From UBA11650 sp963997925 (lineage in GTDB: Bacteria; Chloroflexota; Dehalococcoidia; Lucifugimonadales; UBA3495): 64,000 nucleotides of DNA. The DNA is taken from assembly GCA_963997925.1 (NCBI GenBank), contig CAXEOX010000002.1, positions 12,264-76,263 on the forward strand, in the 5' to 3' direction. The position numbers and the translations under genes were made by a program. Below are positions 41,843 to 49,851 of the stretch, piece after piece (the stretch's first letter is position 1; the number at the start of each line of letters is the position of its first letter). The notes beneath the pieces were generated by a model. That model had not been told where the DNA came from, did not search any database, and worked only from the letters and a program-made list of their open reading frames with translations.

Positions 41843-42946
41843 TTAACCGGCCCCTTGGACCAACTTGAGGAAACGATCGAATAGGTATTCGTTATCGTGG
41901 GGCCCCGGCGAACCTTCCGAGTGGTACTGAATGGTAAATACCGGCAATTCCCGGTGCCTCAGCCCCTCGATGGTATCGTCGTTCAAGTTTATATGGGAAA
42001 TCTCCAGCCCTGCTGGCAATGAGTCCGCGCTTACGGCATACCCATGGTTCTGCGCGGTTATGTAAACCCGGCCGTCGCTCAGATCTTTCACCGGATGGTT
42101 GCCGCCACGATGACCGAACTTAAGCTTGAAGGTCTGGGCGCCCATGGCTCTTGCTAGAATCTGGTGGCCCAGGCAGATACCCATCATGGGTACCCTGCCT
42201 ACTAGCTTCTGCACGTTGGAAACCAGGTAGTCCAGCAGTTGAGGGTCGCCTGGTCCCGGCGAAAGCAGGATGCCGTCAGGCTTCATCGCCAGCATTTCTT
42301 CCGCTGGCATGGTGGCGGGCACAGCTGTGACTTCGCAGCCCCGTTGCCGCAGCAGGCGGAGGATGTTGTATTTCAGGCCGCAATCGGTAACCAGTATCCG
42401 GTATCCGGGCGCGCCAGGCTCCAACGCGGGTTCGTCCCAGGAGTAGTCCTGGTCAGTGGTGACAGTACGGACGAAGTCTACATCGTCGTACCGCGTGGCT
42501 TCCGCCAATCTTTCTAAAGCTGATTCGGGAGATTCGGTGGTGATGATTCCTGACATCACACCCCGGTTGCGCAACCGACGGGTGATGGCCCTAGTGTCGA
42601 CGCCGCTGATGCCGGGGATGTTTTGCGACTTGAGAAATTCGTGCAGCGTCTCATCCGCTCCGGTGTGGCTGGGCTGGTCGCAGTGTTCCCGGACGATTAG
42701 CCCGGAGACTTGAATCCTGCGCGATTCGAAATCCTCTCTGTTGATGCCGTAGTTGCCCACCAATGGGTAGGTTAGGGTTACCAACTGCCCGGCGTAAGAC
42801 GGGTCGGTCAGGACTTCCTGGTACCCGGTCATGCTAGTGTTGAACACCACCTCGCCGTTGCCGCCGGATTCCGACCCAAAGGCCTCTCCCCGGTGGATCG
42901 AGCCGTCTTCCAGCACCAGATGCGCTTGCTTAAACAACTGCGCCAT
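41843..42946 (-). CDS. carA: Carbamoyl-phosphate synthase small subunit
   Basis: A 367-residue glutaminase subunit that feeds ammonia to CarB. The N-terminal AHLVLEDGSIHRGEAFG and NTSMTGYQEVLTDPSY are family marks, the class I amidotransferase nucleophile is in GICLGHQILARAMG, and the catalytic His/Glu are in QYHSEGSPGPHDNEY (Ser replaces the usual Pro in HPE). The start is set at 42946 (MAQLFKQ), because the longer reading would add an unsupported N terminus; it overlaps the pyrC 3' end by 17 bases. Part of the pyrR-pyrB-pyrC-carA operon. Confidence 0.95.
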   Translation of the reverse strand: MAQLFKQAHLVLEDGSIHRGEAFGSESGGNGEVVFNTSMTGYQEVLTDPSYAGQLVTLTYPLVGNYGINREDFESRRIQVSGLIVREHCDQPSHTGADETLHEFLKSQNIPGISGVDTRAITRRLRNRGVMSGIITTESPESALERLAEATRYDDVDFVRTVTTDQDYSWDEPALEPGAPGYRILVTDCGLKYNILRLLRQRGCEVTAVPATMPAEEMLAMKPDGILLSPGPGDPQLLDYLVSNVQKLVGRVPMMGICLGHQILARAMGAQTFKLKFGHRGGNHPVKDLSDGRVYITAQNHGYAVSADSLPAGLEISHINLNDDTIEGLRHRELPVFTIQYHSEGSPGPHDNEYLFDRFLKLVQGAG

Positions 42947-44288
42947 CCTCGTACACGAACCGGCCTTGTACCATGGTGGCAATGACCTGCCCTTTCAGCG
43001 TGGCGCCCTGCAGCGGAGTGTTCTTGCCCATGGACTGGAACTCGTTGGGGTCTACCACCCACTCCAGGTCGGGATCGAAGATAACGATGTCAGCCGTCGA
43101 ACCCGGCGCCAGGGTTGATAGATGGTCGAAGGAATCACCTAACACTCGGGCGGGACCCACAGTCATCCTTTCCACCAGAGCGTTCAGAGTCATGTGTCCA
43201 CCGTGGACCAGTTGTAAAGCCGACCCCAAGGCGGTTTCTAGGACGCTGATGCCTGAAGGAGCGTCCTGGTAAGTCACCAGTTTGCTGATTAGTTCGTGGG
43301 GAGCATGGTCGGTGGCGATACAGTCTATCGTCCCTTCGGCCAAGCCCTGCACCAAGGCGTCTACGTCACGCTGGCCGCGCAAAGGCGGGTAGACCTTGGT
43401 TAACGTATCGTAGGCGAATGTTCCGCCCGCACCGGTCCCTGCCGATTGCCCGCCCAATACCCATTCGTCGGTAATGGTCAGGTGGTGGGGGCAGACCTCA
43501 GCCGTGACCGGGATGCCACGTTCTCTGGCTTGCTTCACCAGCGGTACGCTACCGGCGGTGCTGAGGTGGGCCAGGTGTATCCGGCCACCGGTTAGTTCTG
43601 CCAAGGCGACGTCCCGGGCCATCATGGCCTCTTCCACAGCGGACGGGATGCCCGGAAGCCCCAACCGGGTGGCAACCCGGCCTTCGGCCATCACTCCATC
43701 GCGGGACAATGATCGGTCCTGGCAGTGGTTGGTGACGGGCAGACCAAGGTCGGAACTGTAGGTAAGCGCCAGCCGCATCAGGTTGGGGTCTTCCACCGGG
43801 TCGCCGTCGTCGCTAAAAGCCACGACCCCGGCGACGGCCAGTTCTTCCATCTCGGATAGCTCTTTCCCTTTGCGGCCTTTGGTGACGCAACCGATGGGGA
43901 ACACCCGGACGATACCTTCGTCCCTGGCCCGCTGCAGGATGAATTCCACCATGGCGGAGTTGTCTATGGGCGGGTCGGTGTTGGGCATACAGCAGATGCT
44001 GGTGAAGCCGCCACGGGCCGCAGCCCTGGTTCCGGCGGCGATGGTCTCTTTGTACTCGAAGCCCGGCTCACGCAGGTGGCAGTGGATGTCTATGAAGCCC
44101 GGACTGGCTACTTTGCCAGCGGCCTCGACGACGCGGCAGCCTTCAGGGATGTCGTCGGAGGATATCTGTCCGGACGCCAAGATAGCTCCGTTCCGAACGA
44201 GGATGTCTCCAACCTCGTCCACCCCTCGGCCGGGGTCGATGATGCGCGGGCCTTTTATCAGTATCGTGTCAGAAGTCAATCCGAACAC
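42930..44288 (-). CDS. pyrC: Dihydroorotase
   Basis: A 452-residue zinc amidohydrolase that closes carbamoyl-aspartate to dihydroorotate. DIHCHLREPGFEYKE near residue 67 carries the first metal-binding His pair; CMPNTDPP follows, and a second His group lies in VTNHCQDRS and HLAHLST, with ATDHAPH containing the Asp that serves as base. It begins with a GTG directly after the pyrB stop and overlaps carA by 17 bases, so the genes are translationally linked. Confidence 0.96.
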   Translation of the reverse strand: MFGLTSDTILIKGPRIIDPGRGVDEVGDILVRNGAILASGQISSDDIPEGCRVVEAAGKVASPGFIDIHCHLREPGFEYKETIAAGTRAAARGGFTSICCMPNTDPPIDNSAMVEFILQRARDEGIVRVFPIGCVTKGRKGKELSEMEELAVAGVVAFSDDGDPVEDPNLMRLALTYSSDLGLPVTNHCQDRSLSRDGVMAEGRVATRLGLPGIPSAVEEAMMARDVALAELTGGRIHLAHLSTAGSVPLVKQARERGIPVTAEVCPHHLTITDEWVLGGQSAGTGAGGTFAYDTLTKVYPPLRGQRDVDALVQGLAEGTIDCIATDHAPHELISKLVTYQDAPSGISVLETALGSALQLVHGGHMTLNALVERMTVGPARVLGDSFDHLSTLAPGSTADIVIFDPDLEWVVDPNEFQSMGKNTPLQGATLKGQVIATMVQGRFVYEDGAVV

Positions 44289-45308
44289 CTATGCTCCCCC
44301 ACCGGCAGACAGGTGGTAGAGGAGGGCCATGCGGATGGCCACTCCGTTGGTTACCTGCCGTTCTATGACGGACCTGCCGCCGTGGGCCAGGGTGGAGCTT
44401 ATCTCTATGCCCTCATTCATCGGGCCGGGGTGCATAATCATTACGTCTGGGTTGGACCGTCCCAAGCGGGCCTCGGTTACCTGCCATCGGCGGATGTACT
44501 CTCGCATGCTGGGCAAAAAGCCGCCGTTCTGTCGTTCCGCTTGCAATCTCAGAGCCATCACTACGTCGGCCCCTTCGAGGGCTTGGTCCAGATTGGTTTC
44601 GACCTGGACGGACGCCAGAGGCTCATCATTGGCCGGGACGCCGCTGGGCCGGAGCATGTCCAAGGGCAGCAGCGTGCTGGGTCCGCAAAGGACCACCTGC
44701 GCCCCCATCTTGGCGAATCCCCAGATGTTGGAGCGGGCGACTCTGCTGTGCAGGACGTCGCCGACGATGACGACCTTCAGCCCTTCCAGGCGGCCCAGTT
44801 TTTCTTTAACCGTGTACAGGTCCAATAGTGCCTGGGTTGGGTGGGCGTGTATGCCGTCGCCGGCGTTGATTATCCCGACCTTGTCCAAGTGCTGGGCTAG
44901 CAAGTAGGGGGCTCCCGAGTGGGGATGCCGGATGACGATGGTGTCTACGCCCATGGCTTGGATGGTCAGCCCGGTGTTGAGTAACGACTCGCCCTTCTCC
45001 GCGCTGCTGCCGGAAGCGGACATGTTGATGACATCGGCGCTGAGAATCTTTCCGGCCTCTTCGAACGACATGCGTGTGCGGGTACTGGCTTCATAAAATA
45101 GGGTCACGACGACCCGGCCCCGCAAAGCCGGTACTTTCTTGATGTCCCGGTGCAGAACCTCCGACATACCCTCGGCCGACTCCAGAACTTCAAGAATCTC
45201 CTGTTGGGAGAAGTCGTCCAAGTCCAGCACATGACGGCGGCGCTTTAGGCCGCCGGAGGCTATGACCTGAGGTTGGGCTTCGGTTTCTAAGGCGTTTAAG
45301 AGGCTCAT
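44289..45308 (-). CDS. pyrB: Aspartate carbamoyltransferase catalytic subunit
   Basis: A 339-residue transferase joining carbamoyl phosphate and aspartate. The carbamoyl-phosphate loop is STRTRMSFE (75-83), and HPTQALLDLYT and the C-terminal HPGPMNEGIEIS are the expected later motifs. No regulatory subunit gene (pyrI) is seen, so it is likely a trimer of the class B/C type. It begins six bases after the pyrR stop codon and ends one base before the pyrC start, confirming operon organisation. Confidence 0.96.
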   Translation of the reverse strand: MSLLNALETEAQPQVIASGGLKRRRHVLDLDDFSQQEILEVLESAEGMSEVLHRDIKKVPALRGRVVVTLFYEASTRTRMSFEEAGKILSADVINMSASGSSAEKGESLLNTGLTIQAMGVDTIVIRHPHSGAPYLLAQHLDKVGIINAGDGIHAHPTQALLDLYTVKEKLGRLEGLKVVIVGDVLHSRVARSNIWGFAKMGAQVVLCGPSTLLPLDMLRPSGVPANDEPLASVQVETNLDQALEGADVVMALRLQAERQNGGFLPSMREYIRRWQVTEARLGRSNPDVMIMHPGPMNEGIEISSTLAHGGRSVIERQVTNGVAIRMALLYHLSAGGGA

Positions 45309-45314
45309 AACTGC

Positions 45315-45851
45315 CTACTCCTCCACCCGAACGATAGCTACCTCGTCGATCCCGTCGGTCTCCACCAGTCTTACCCGGACGACTTCATCCGGCGCGGTGG
45401 GAACGTTCTGACCTACGTAATCGGCGCGTATGGGCAACTCCCGGTGGCCCCGGTCCAACAGTATGGCAAGCTGGATCTGCTGGGGGCGTCCAAAGTCGTT
45501 GAGCGCGTCCATGGCGGCACGGACGGTGCGCCCGGTGAATAGCACGTCGTCAACCAGCACTACCTTTTTGCCTTGGATGTCGACGGGGATCCGCGTGGGC
45601 CGGATACGGGGACTCATCCTAGCTTTCACGTCGTCGCGGTAAAGATTGATGTCCAGGTCCGCCACCGGCACTTCACTCCCCTCAAATTCGGTCAGATTGC
45701 TGGCCAGGCGCTGGGCCAGATGGACCCCTCGAGTATGGATGCCCACGACAATCAGATCCTCTGCACCACGGTTTCTTTCCAGAATCTCGTGGGCCACACG
45801 GGCCAGAGCCCGCCTGATGTCCTGGTCATTCATTATCTGCCGGTCTGCCAT
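45315..45851 (-). CDS. pyrR: Pyrimidine operon attenuator and uracil phosphoribosyltransferase
   Basis: A 178-residue PyrR protein: a UMP-dependent RNA-binding attenuator with weak uracil phosphoribosyltransferase activity. The PRPP loop is VVLVDDVLFTGRTVRAA (97-113); LIVVGIHTRGVHLAQRL and DINLYRDD are also typical. It is first in the minus-strand pyr operon, right behind a leader with a PyrR-binding sequence (46048-46068) and terminator (45962-45997). Known PyrR action is to bind the leader RNA when UMP is high and so favour termination; the sites here fit that model. Confidence 0.96.
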   Translation of the reverse strand: MADRQIMNDQDIRRALARVAHEILERNRGAEDLIVVGIHTRGVHLAQRLASNLTEFEGSEVPVADLDINLYRDDVKARMSPRIRPTRIPVDIQGKKVVLVDDVLFTGRTVRAAMDALNDFGRPQQIQLAILLDRGHRELPIRADYVGQNVPTAPDEVVRVRLVETDGIDEVAIVRVEE

Positions 45852-45961
45852 ATGTCCCCATGTGATTCCATTGTCAGATTCGACGAAAATCCGAGCCTAA
45901 GTTTGGACCTCTGAGCCTGGGCCGTCGGTTATGTAATGCAGCCTGGAGGGACCCACGCAAC

Positions 45962-45997
45962 AAAAAAACCTTTTGCCCATCGGTTAGCAAAAGGTTT
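45962..45997 (-). terminator. Intrinsic terminator of the pyr leader
   Basis: On the minus strand AAACCTTTTGC (arm at 45997-45987) pairs perfectly with GCAAAAGGTTT (45976-45966), loop of ten bases, followed by a T-run (plus-strand A's down to 45962). It lies about 110 bp before pyrR. Confidence 0.88.
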
Positions 45998-46047
45998 ACG
46001 CGCATCCAACCCGCCTTGGTGGCGGCTTGGGGTGATATGGGCGCTAA

Positions 46048-46068
46048 CTTTGCCAGCCTCTCTGGACT
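46048..46068 (-). promoter_or_regulatory. PyrR-binding (anti-antiterminator) RNA site
   Basis: Minus-strand sequence AGTCCAGAGAGGCTGGCAAA (plus one base) matches the conserved PyrR-binding loop of Bacillus-type pyr leaders. It is 51 bp upstream of the terminator arm, as expected for an attenuator. Nothing else in the 554-bp gap 45852-46405 was recognised except the inverted repeat at 46250-46351. Confidence 0.88.
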
Positions 46069-46249
46069 GTCTTAAAAGCCCGGCCACCCTCATTGAGGAC
46101 GGCCTCACGACCCTGTTCGATTAAGTTGTCTAGCTTATGTTAACACACCCCCAGGAGTGGGGGAAGAGGATTCTCGGAATATTTTGCTATGCGTCTTCAG
46201 GGTGATACGTTCTTGAACTTACCTCACCGTGAGGATGACTTACTCATGA

Positions 46250-46351
46250 CCGTCATTCCGGCGCAGGCCGGAATCCAGTCGCGCTTCGGTTGCTACATGC
46301 CACGCCGCAGAAGCAAAATTCCCTGGGTTCTGGCCTGCGCCGGAACGACGG
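46250..46351. repeat. Inverted repeat, family E
   Basis: Left arm 46250-46278 (CCGTCATTCCGGCGCAGGCC...) and right arm 46323-46351 (...GGCCTGCGCCGGAACGACGG) match at 26 of 29 positions. A related half-element with CCCGGAGTAGGCCGGAATCC lies near 58164-58184. MITE- or REP-like. Confidence 0.65.
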
Positions 46352-46405
46352 AGGGCGCTCCAGATTCTCTGCGTCGGTCAACAATGATTGAAAGAGGTAA
46401 ACCCG

Positions 46406-48436
46406 TTACGCCGTCACCCGCTTCCTGCGGTTCTGGACGTAGTCAACCAGAACGTACTCGCCCAGGTTACTGGAACTGGAGTAGAAGGCCCGTCCCCGGT
46501 TGATCCGGGTCAGACGGTCAACGAAGTTCACCAGTTGATAGTTGTTCTCCAGCATGAACGTGTTGATCAGGATGTCTTCCTGAGTGCAGCGCTTAACTTC
46601 CTTCAGGGTTTCTTGCTCCGTCCGATAGCTGGGTGGGTAGCTGAAGTAGGCCCGGTCCCCTTCCAGGTGGGCAGTAGGTTCGCCGTCGGTAATCAGCAAT
46701 ATCTGGCGGGTGCTGCCCTTCTCCTTGTTCAACAGCTTGCGGGCCAGCATCAAGGCGTGATGCAGGTTGGTGCCGGACACCCAGGCATTCCAACTGGATT
46801 TGGCCAGGTCTTCCTCTTTAATCTCCCGGGCGTAGTCGGAGAAGCCGATGAAATATAGGGAGTCCCGAGGGAATTGGGTGCGAATGAGAGACATCAGTGC
46901 CAGGGTCACTTTCTTAGCGGCCTGGTAATTGTTGAACAGGCCCATCGACCGGCTCTGGTCCAGAAGGACCGCTGTCGAAGACCGGGTCATGTGCTCGTTG
47001 CGGTAAATCTCAAAGTCCTGAGGTTCCATCTTCACCGGCAGTCCCGGACCACCCCGGATGACGGCGTTCTTCAGCGTGGCCTGTAGGTCCACGTGGAATG
47101 GGTCGCCGAATTCGTAGGTCTTGGTTTCGCCCAGGACATCACCGTTGGCTCCCCGGATATCCATCCGGTGATCGCCCAACCGGTCTTTCTTTAGGTTGGC
47201 GAAGACTTCTTTCAAGGCCTTCTGGCCGATACGCCTGATCCCCCGCGCTGTCAGATCCATTTTTTCGTCGGCGGTAACGTAGCCCGCTTCCTGCAACATC
47301 TTGCGCAGGCGGTCCATCTCTTCCCAGGCCTGCCGGGCTTCTTCACCCAGTAACTCGGCCAGCTTTTCCGGGTCCAGTTTATCCAACTCGCCGGTGCGCA
47401 TGGCTTCTTGTAGCTGCTGCTCCAGTCGGTCCAAGTCCTGAAGATTTGCCATCATCTCCATGGCTTGTTCCATGGTCAGGCTGTCGTCGCCCAGGAAGGG
47501 ATACTGGCGGCGCATGTCGTCCATGGGCATCAGTTGTTCCATGAGAGATGCGAACTGCTGCATCTGCTGGCGGGTCCCGGGGTCCATAGCCGCCGCCAAG
47601 GCGTCCTCCATCTCCTGGCGCATCTCCGGCGACATGCTGTCCATCATCGACTGCATCTGCGCCAGTTGTTGTTGGAACATCTCCATGAGTTCGTCGAAGG
47701 ACTGGGGCGGGTTGTCTCCGAAGGCGTCGCCAAACTGCTCCATGAAGCCCTGGAAGTCGGGCTCCTTTCCTTCCAGCTTGTCCCGCATCATCTGGTTCAT
47801 CTGGCGAAGCATCTCCTGCATCGCCGCCATCTGTTCCGGGGTCATGCCCTGGATCTGGTCCCGCATCTGTTGGCCCATGTTCTGAGCCATCTGGCTCTTG
47901 AGCATGTCCAGTAGTTCTTGGAATTTTTGCTGGGCCTCCGGGTCCATGAAGTCGTACTCCATGAGTTTCTGGATCTGCCCACCCATGCCCTCGGGTAATG
48001 CGTCTAGTTTGTCCTGATTGCGTTCCGCCCGCTGCTCCAGAAGCTTGTAAAGGCTTTCCTGCTGGGAACGCTCATCTTCCGGTGTGGCCTCAACCTGTTC
48101 CTGAGCCTCATCCAAGCGGCGCTGGATACCGTCCCGCTCCGTTCGGATAATGTCTTCCAGTCGTTCCTTCAGGTCGTCCACCACCGAATCCATGTTGTAC
48201 TGCTGCATCTGTTGTCGGCGGCGGTTCTTCAGCTGCTCCATGATGTCGCGCAGACCGGGCATCTGCTGCCCGTCGCGGTCCTGGAACCCTTGGCGCATCA
48301 TCTCCCGCAGGGCGCGGTTGACGTCACCCTGGTTCATGATTTCTTCAGAAAGCCGGTCCATCAGCTCTTCGGCGTCCAAGTCGAAGATTCGCTGAGTGCC
48401 GTCCCACTGGGAATAGCGGTAAGTACGGAAGAGCAT
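46406..48436 (-). CDS. VWA domain protein with Met/Gln-rich region
   Basis: A 676-residue protein with a C-terminal von Willebrand A domain: MIDAS sequence LLDQSRSMG in the C-terminal third, then LYFIGFSDYAREI and LLITDGEPTAH. The N-terminal two thirds are mostly helical with a long stretch (about residues 140-370) extremely rich in Met and Gln, built from repeats such as QMRDQIQ, MLRQMNQMM and QQLAQMQSMM, likely a coiled coil. The start is ATG at 48436 with GAGG before it; a longer in-frame GTG at 48484 has no ribosome-binding site. VWA proteins of this type usually work with a MoxR AAA+ ATPase as a chaperone pair; no such ATPase is adjacent. Cytoplasmic. Confidence 0.85.
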   Translation of the reverse strand: MLFRTYRYSQWDGTQRIFDLDAEELMDRLSEEIMNQGDVNRALREMMRQGFQDRDGQQMPGLRDIMEQLKNRRRQQMQQYNMDSVVDDLKERLEDIIRTERDGIQRRLDEAQEQVEATPEDERSQQESLYKLLEQRAERNQDKLDALPEGMGGQIQKLMEYDFMDPEAQQKFQELLDMLKSQMAQNMGQQMRDQIQGMTPEQMAAMQEMLRQMNQMMRDKLEGKEPDFQGFMEQFGDAFGDNPPQSFDELMEMFQQQLAQMQSMMDSMSPEMRQEMEDALAAAMDPGTRQQMQQFASLMEQLMPMDDMRRQYPFLGDDSLTMEQAMEMMANLQDLDRLEQQLQEAMRTGELDKLDPEKLAELLGEEARQAWEEMDRLRKMLQEAGYVTADEKMDLTARGIRRIGQKALKEVFANLKKDRLGDHRMDIRGANGDVLGETKTYEFGDPFHVDLQATLKNAVIRGGPGLPVKMEPQDFEIYRNEHMTRSSTAVLLDQSRSMGLFNNYQAAKKVTLALMSLIRTQFPRDSLYFIGFSDYAREIKEEDLAKSSWNAWVSGTNLHHALMLARKLLNKEKGSTRQILLITDGEPTAHLEGDRAYFSYPPSYRTEQETLKEVKRCTQEDILINTFMLENNYQLVNFVDRLTRINRGRAFYSSSSNLGEYVLVDYVQNRRKRVTA

Positions 48437-48578
48437 TTCAACCTCGTCCCGCCGGATTTGGGCATCCCCGGAAGCTGGTGGCACTCAGTATTGTAGTGCC
48501 TTTTATCCGGGGTACTACACAAGGTGTAACTGAACCATCATACCCCTGAAATTTGAGAAATCGCAAGGCGGGACCACC

Positions 48579-48592
48579 GTGCTATAATTCCG
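48579..48592 (+). promoter_or_regulatory. Extended -10 promoter candidate for the CoA-transferase pair
   Basis: GTGCTATAATTCCG, an extended -10 nearly identical to 22691-22704 and 63889-63902. It lies 24 bp before the CoA-transferase start at 48616. Confidence 0.6.
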
Positions 48593-48615
48593 CCACTCCT
48601 AGAGGAGGGCCCAAA

Positions 48616-49842
48616 ATGCTCAGTCCTTATACTGTGTTGGACTTGACGGACCACCGGGGCGAGTTGACCGCCATGATGCTCGGCGACATGGGCGCCGACG
48701 TTATAAAGATCGAACCTCCCCTAGGCTCATCCAGTCGACAGATGTCTCCGTACCTAGAAGCTGCCCCGGAGACGGAGCAAAGCCTTCAGTTCTTCTCTTA
48801 TAACCGTAACAAGCGCGGCATCACCTTGGACCTTCAATCGGAACCCGGCCGACAGGCTCTGATGTCACTCGTGGAAAAAGCCGACTTTCTTATAGAATCG
48901 TCCGAGCCGGGGGAAATGGCTTCTTTGGGCTTGGGTTTCGACGAGATGCGAAAGCTTAATCCCCGCCTGGTATACGTGGCAATCACCGCCTACGGTCAGG
49001 ACGGCCTCTATTCCGGGTTCGCCGCCAACGACCTTACCCTCGCGGCCATGGGCGGACCAATGAGTCTTCAGGGTCACCCGGACCGGCCACCGTTGCGTAT
49101 CACCGTGCCACAAGTTTGGCTTCAGGCTTCCGCCGAAGCGGCAGTGGGTGCGATGACCGCCCACGCTCTTATGGTCCAGACCGTCCAGGCCCAGTTCGTC
49201 GATGTATCCGCCCAAGCCGCCATGGTGTGGACCATGCTTCACGGTATGGCCGCCCATGCCATCCAGGGGTATGACATCAACCGGGGTGGGTCCGAACTAC
49301 AGCTTGGGGCGATGAAAGTCCCCGTGGTCTTTGAGTGCGCAGATGGCTACGTGGTGATGATTAACGTTGGCTCCACCATGGTCAAGTTCGTCCACTGGTT
49401 AGTCGAAGATGGCATTGTTCCTCAAGAGTGGATCGACGGCGAGGACTGGCCGACTTATGAACGGCGCTTCCTGCAGGACATGCCGGTGACGTACCCATTG
49501 GAAGAGACAGTGGAAGCCACCCGGCGTTACCTCCGGAAATACACGAAGCGGGAGTTGCTGGAACGGGGACTGCGGGAGGATATCACCATCGCCCCCGTGA
49601 GTACTACTGAGGACTTGACCCGTTTCCGCCAGCTGGAGGAGCGGGGATTTTGGCTTCAGGCCCCGTTGGCTGACGGACGCGGAGTGTCGGTGCCCGGATT
49701 GTTCGCCCGTTTGACGAAGACACCTATGGACGTGCGGCGTTGGGCACCCACTCTCGGTCAGCACAACGCAGAGATTCTGGGTGAGAAGTTAGGATTATCG
49801 GATGGGGAAATCGCCGCAGCTACCGGCATAAACAGCGCGTAG
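48616..49842 (+). CDS. CaiB/BaiF family CoA-transferase, subunit lacking the catalytic Asp
   Basis: A 408-residue class III CoA-transferase-fold protein: SPYTVLDLTDHRGELTAMML at the N terminus and NKRGITLDLQSEPGR are family marks. Where members have the catalytic Asp just before a GAxxAxxAL helix, this one reads VPQVWLQASAEAAVG, with no acidic residue at the aligned place. The ATG at 48616 after GAGGAGGG is used; an earlier in-frame start at 48553 lies upstream of the promoter. The next gene, nine bases downstream, is a paralogue that keeps the Asp, so the two may form a heterodimer like BbsEF or SmtAB. Family assignment is firm; partner role is inferred. Confidence 0.92.
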   Translation: MLSPYTVLDLTDHRGELTAMMLGDMGADVIKIEPPLGSSSRQMSPYLEAAPETEQSLQFFSYNRNKRGITLDLQSEPGRQALMSLVEKADFLIESSEPGEMASLGLGFDEMRKLNPRLVYVAITAYGQDGLYSGFAANDLTLAAMGGPMSLQGHPDRPPLRITVPQVWLQASAEAAVGAMTAHALMVQTVQAQFVDVSAQAAMVWTMLHGMAAHAIQGYDINRGGSELQLGAMKVPVVFECADGYVVMINVGSTMVKFVHWLVEDGIVPQEWIDGEDWPTYERRFLQDMPVTYPLEETVEATRRYLRKYTKRELLERGLREDITIAPVSTTEDLTRFRQLEERGFWLQAPLADGRGVSVPGLFARLTKTPMDVRRWAPTLGQHNAEILGEKLGLSDGEIAAATGINSA

Positions 49843-49851
49843 GAGGAGTTA

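Noticed and set aside
47465..47914. His/Leu-rich ORF opposite the Met/Gln region of the VWA gene
   Set aside because: A by-product of the repeated CAG/CAT codons in the real gene.
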